Source of the DNA: an uncultured Ezakiella sp.
GTDB lineage: Bacteria; Bacillota; Clostridia; Tissierellales; Peptoniphilaceae
Assembly: GCA_947293975.1 (NCBI GenBank)
Contig: CAMYPV010000059.1
Location: 1 to 7,172, forward strand
Reading direction: 5' to 3'
DNA length: 7,172 nt
The notes under the pieces were generated by a model. It had not been told where the DNA came from. It worked only from the letters and a program-made list of their open reading frames with translations, and ran no database searches. The position numbers and the translations under genes were made by a program. Position 1 is the first letter of the stretch, and each line of letters starts with the position of its first letter. Below, in pieces: positions 5,078 through 7,172 of the stretch.

Positions 5078-5100
5078 AAAGGCGCAAAGGCGTCTTTTTT
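5078..5100 (+). terminator. Terminator of the plus-strand small-gene pair
   Basis: AAAGGCG (5078-5084) pairs with CGTCTTT (5091-5097) over 7 bp with one G-U, loop CAAAGG, running into a six-T tract (5095-5100). It sits just before the 23-base repeat block. Confidence 0.75.
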
Positions 5101-5107
5101 CTTGCAA

Positions 5108-5176
5108 TTCAAGTGATTGGCAAGTTTTCATTCAAGTAATTGGCATTTACTTGCAAAAAAGCCCACAAAAGTGGGC
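5108..5176. repeat. Two 23-base tandem units plus hairpin block, copy 2
   Basis: Units start at 5108 (TTCAAGTGATTGGCAAGTTT) and 5131 (TTCAAGTAATTGGCATTTAC), the same 23-base period as at 2241-2335, followed by CTTGCAAAAAA and the GCCCAC/GTGGGC hairpin. It has one unit fewer than copy 1. Both copies have the same orientation relative to a minus-strand gene that ends 70-80 bases away. Confidence 0.8.
5155..5176 (-). terminator. Terminator of the GmrSD-like gene, in the repeat block
   Basis: On the minus strand GCCCAC (5176-5171), loop TTTT, GTGGGC (5166-5161), then TTTTTT (5160-5155). It lies about 80 bases beyond the stop codon at 5257 and is almost the same sequence as the terminator at 2311-2335. 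Confidence 0.85.
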
Positions 5177-5256
5177 ATGCATGTGTGTGTTAAAAATTTC
5201 CTATTTGTATAATAAACCAGTCCTGGACATTTTATCTACAACTGATTTTTGTGATC

Positions 5257-7089
5257 TTACTGCTCAAAAATAAAGTCGATTATATTTTCTGCAATAACTT
5301 CATTTCTATTATTTATGTCCTCAACTGTCCATTTTGGCATGTCGTCATCCTCATACTTTTCAGCGATCTTTACTGGCAGACAAAATAAGCTGTCTTTATA
5401 GCCAGCTTTTTCTTTTATTGAAGATTGGATTTTAGATCTAAACCATTCGTTGCCAAGTGACCTGTTGATATTATCCTCTAAGAGGATTTTGTTTCCTAAT
5501 TTATTGACGATATCCAAAAATTCTTCTTTTTTACTGAGCCCTGCATCTTCTCTAATTTGTTCTATATTCCTGCCACTTCTTGGCATTATGTGCTCAATCT
5601 CGTATTTTTCAGGCAAAATAAATTTTCTACCTTCTCGTTTGCAGTAGATATATTCATCAAGGTATACTAGAGGGTTTTTTGTATAATCTAACACTCTTTC
5701 ATTTAAATCTGCTCTGTTCCAATTTTTTTCTATATGGGCTTTTATTTCATACTTAATGTTTTGAAGTTCTACATTTTTATCTACAAGTTTTGTATTTAAT
5801 CCAAATAAGAATGATTTAAATCTAGCGCTTGAAAATCCCGTGTCTACCAATTCAAGTACTACAAATATTTTCAATAGGTAGTTCATAAAATCGGACACTA
5901 GCTTTTCGCTTATTTCGTCCACTTCAAACCTATATAAGTAAGAGACCAAATATACTTTTATGTTTTCATTAAACTTAAAAGCTAGCTGAACTACGGAGTA
6001 ATCCTTTATTCTATCCCAAATTTTTGCTATCTTTAAAAATCTTGATGTTATTCTCAAAGGATCTTCGAGAAGTTTTTTATTGAGATCTGTGTAGTATCTC
6101 CTAATACCAGGCGTTGAAACATCAACAGATTTACCTTCTGATATATATTCTTTATCTATGGCGCGCTTTATATACATATACTGTTTTAATATGTCGTCTA
6201 TATTTACCACATTGCTCTTTTCAAGATCCGATACTATTTTCTTGAGTTCAGACCAATTGTTAATAAAGTCCTCTTTTTCATTGACAGCATTGGAATAAAG
6301 TTGAGCAGATATAATATCTGCATCCAATAATGGCATACCTGCGGAGTTTAGCGAGTTGAACATTGTAATGGCTTGCTCAACATTCCAACTGCGAATTTCT
6401 ATTATTTCTGTCTTGTCAAGGACATTGTCAGCAAAAATATTTAAATCCTCTGGAGACAGGCTTTTAAGTTTATTATAAAAAAACTTAAAGTTTCTAAAGA
6501 AATTGGTGTACTTATTGTCTTTTTGCTTGTATTTAATTGTTGCAACTTTTTTCTCAGCTTCTACAAATGTTTTAGAATTTAAGATATTACTGAGCTCATC
6601 TTTGTAAAGTTCGTTAATAGACAAGTTTTTTAACATTTCCTCTTTATCATGATTATAAAAATCTTCCAAGATATCATAAACTTCATCATCTTTAACCTTG
6701 TATAAGATTTTTAAAAGCCTATCCCTTTTCATACCGAGAGTTCTTTTTAGTTTTTCAGGATTGTCATAGGTTTTAGTATCTTCAATCGCCTCTTCCAAGC
6801 AAATTAATAGAGCTTTAAAAAGCAGAATAAAGGTTGTCGTCCTTTGTTGGCCATCAATTAGATTTAGCTTTTTATCTTTGTCTTCGCAACTTATTATTAT
6901 AGTGCCAAAAAAATATGGGTCCTCTGATCCATTTAAGATAAAATCTTCTATATCCTGCCAAAGCTTATCGCATTGTTTAACTTCCCATGAGTAGGCTCTT
7001 TGGTATTCAGGAATTACAAATTCAACTCCTTTATCTAAGCTTAAATATTCACCTATCTTCTTTAAATCTGGTTCTATACGTTTTGCCAT
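5257..7089 (-). CDS. DUF262/DUF1524 GmrSD-like nuclease, type IV restriction type
   Basis: This 610-residue cytoplasmic protein joins both GmrSD-type domains. The DUF262 (GmrS, ParB/sulfiredoxin-like NTPase) part shows IPEYQRAYSW (26-35), YFFGTI (59-64), IDGQQRTT (78-85) and MFNSLNSAGMPLLDADII (243-260). A helical middle of about 220 residues follows. The DUF1524 (GmrD, His-Me finger/HNH-like nuclease) part shows YEIEHIMPRS (496-505) with the catalytic His500, LGNKILLEDNINRSLGN (531-547), and a WTVEDINNR ending (587-595). Characterised relatives cut modified phage DNA, such as glucosylated hydroxymethylcytosine, and need nucleotide; substrate here is unknown. All key motifs are intact and the length is normal. 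AGGAGG (7095-7100) lies 5 bases before the ATG; the promoter repeat is just upstream. It is alone, with no methylase or other restriction subunit within the window. It is low in GC (14 of 60 in 6481-6540). Confidence 0.92.
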   Translation of the reverse strand: MAKRIEPDLKKIGEYLSLDKGVEFVIPEYQRAYSWEVKQCDKLWQDIEDFILNGSEDPYFFGTIIISCEDKDKKLNLIDGQQRTTTFILLFKALLICLEEAIEDTKTYDNPEKLKRTLGMKRDRLLKILYKVKDDEVYDILEDFYNHDKEEMLKNLSINELYKDELSNILNSKTFVEAEKKVATIKYKQKDNKYTNFFRNFKFFYNKLKSLSPEDLNIFADNVLDKTEIIEIRSWNVEQAITMFNSLNSAGMPLLDADIISAQLYSNAVNEKEDFINNWSELKKIVSDLEKSNVVNIDDILKQYMYIKRAIDKEYISEGKSVDVSTPGIRRYYTDLNKKLLEDPLRITSRFLKIAKIWDRIKDYSVVQLAFKFNENIKVYLVSYLYRFEVDEISEKLVSDFMNYLLKIFVVLELVDTGFSSARFKSFLFGLNTKLVDKNVELQNIKYEIKAHIEKNWNRADLNERVLDYTKNPLVYLDEYIYCKREGRKFILPEKYEIEHIMPRSGRNIEQIREDAGLSKKEEFLDIVNKLGNKILLEDNINRSLGNEWFRSKIQSSIKEKAGYKDSLFCLPVKIAEKYEDDDMPKWTVEDINNRNEVIAENIIDFIFEQ

Positions 7090-7105
7090 TACACCCTCCT
7101 TTTAA

Positions 7106-7170
7106 TAAGTCTCTACCTAAATTCATTATACCATAACTCACACTACATTACATAAATTTCAAAATATAAT
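7106..7170 (-). repeat. 65-base promoter repeat, copy 2
   Basis: Gap-free match to 3647-3711 at roughly 83 percent by eye, including the shared TATGGTATAATGAA core on the minus strand. Here the repeat abuts the ribosome binding site of the GmrSD-like gene. The repeat reaches almost to the window edge and may continue beyond it. Confidence 0.75.
7125..7133 (-). promoter_or_regulatory. Extended -10 promoter of the GmrSD-like gene
   Basis: Minus strand TGG (7133-7131) then TATAAT (7130-7125). The predicted start near 7118 gives a leader of about 30 bases with AAAGGAGGG before the ATG. No convincing -35 at 17 bases. Confidence 0.65.
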
Positions 7171-7172
7171 TC

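Overview
The window looks like chromosomal DNA of a low-GC Gram-positive anaerobe (Bacillota). The signs are strong AGGAGG-type ribosome binding sites before almost every gene, U-tailed hairpin terminators, AT-rich intergenic DNA, and a secreted protein with a copper-amine-oxidase-N ('stalk') domain and an NPCBM-like domain. The mix fits Gram-positive anaerobic cocci such as Peptoniphilaceae, but that placement is inference and no marker gene is present to fix it.

Region 1 (1-526) has no convincing gene. It is built from degenerate repeats: a 50-base imperfect palindrome at 1-50, a 71-base near-tandem repeat at 68-177, several copies of a CTCGCAAATTTTG core, and two copies of GAATCTTACGGCCC. 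Region 2 (527-1243) is a MTA/SAH nucleosidase-like gene (+ strand) with its own terminator; it is clearly richer in GC than the other genes. Region 3 (1354-2157) is a minus-strand gene for the secreted stalk/NPCBM protein.

Region 4 (2241-7172) is an accessory-looking stretch. Two unrelated minus-strand genes, an SseB-domain protein (2406-3500) and a DUF262/DUF1524 GmrSD-like nuclease (5257-7089), each have the same two flanks. A 3' block (2241-2335 and 5108-5176) combines a GCCCAC/GTGGGC terminator with two or three 23-base tandem units. A 5' block of about 65 bases (3647-3711 and 7106-7170) carries an extended -10 promoter, TGGTATAAT. Between these two cassette-like units lie three small minus-strand genes (3791-4475, two of them overlapping) and two small plus-strand genes (4608-5064), divergently transcribed across an inverted repeat.

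The GmrSD-like protein is probably a type IV restriction/phage-defence nuclease. The SseB protein and the small soluble proteins resemble the orphan genes that collect in defence or toxin-immunity islands. The shared flanks around different cargo are the most unusual signal here and may reflect modular gene exchange. No complete transposase, integrase, RNA gene or CRISPR array is present.
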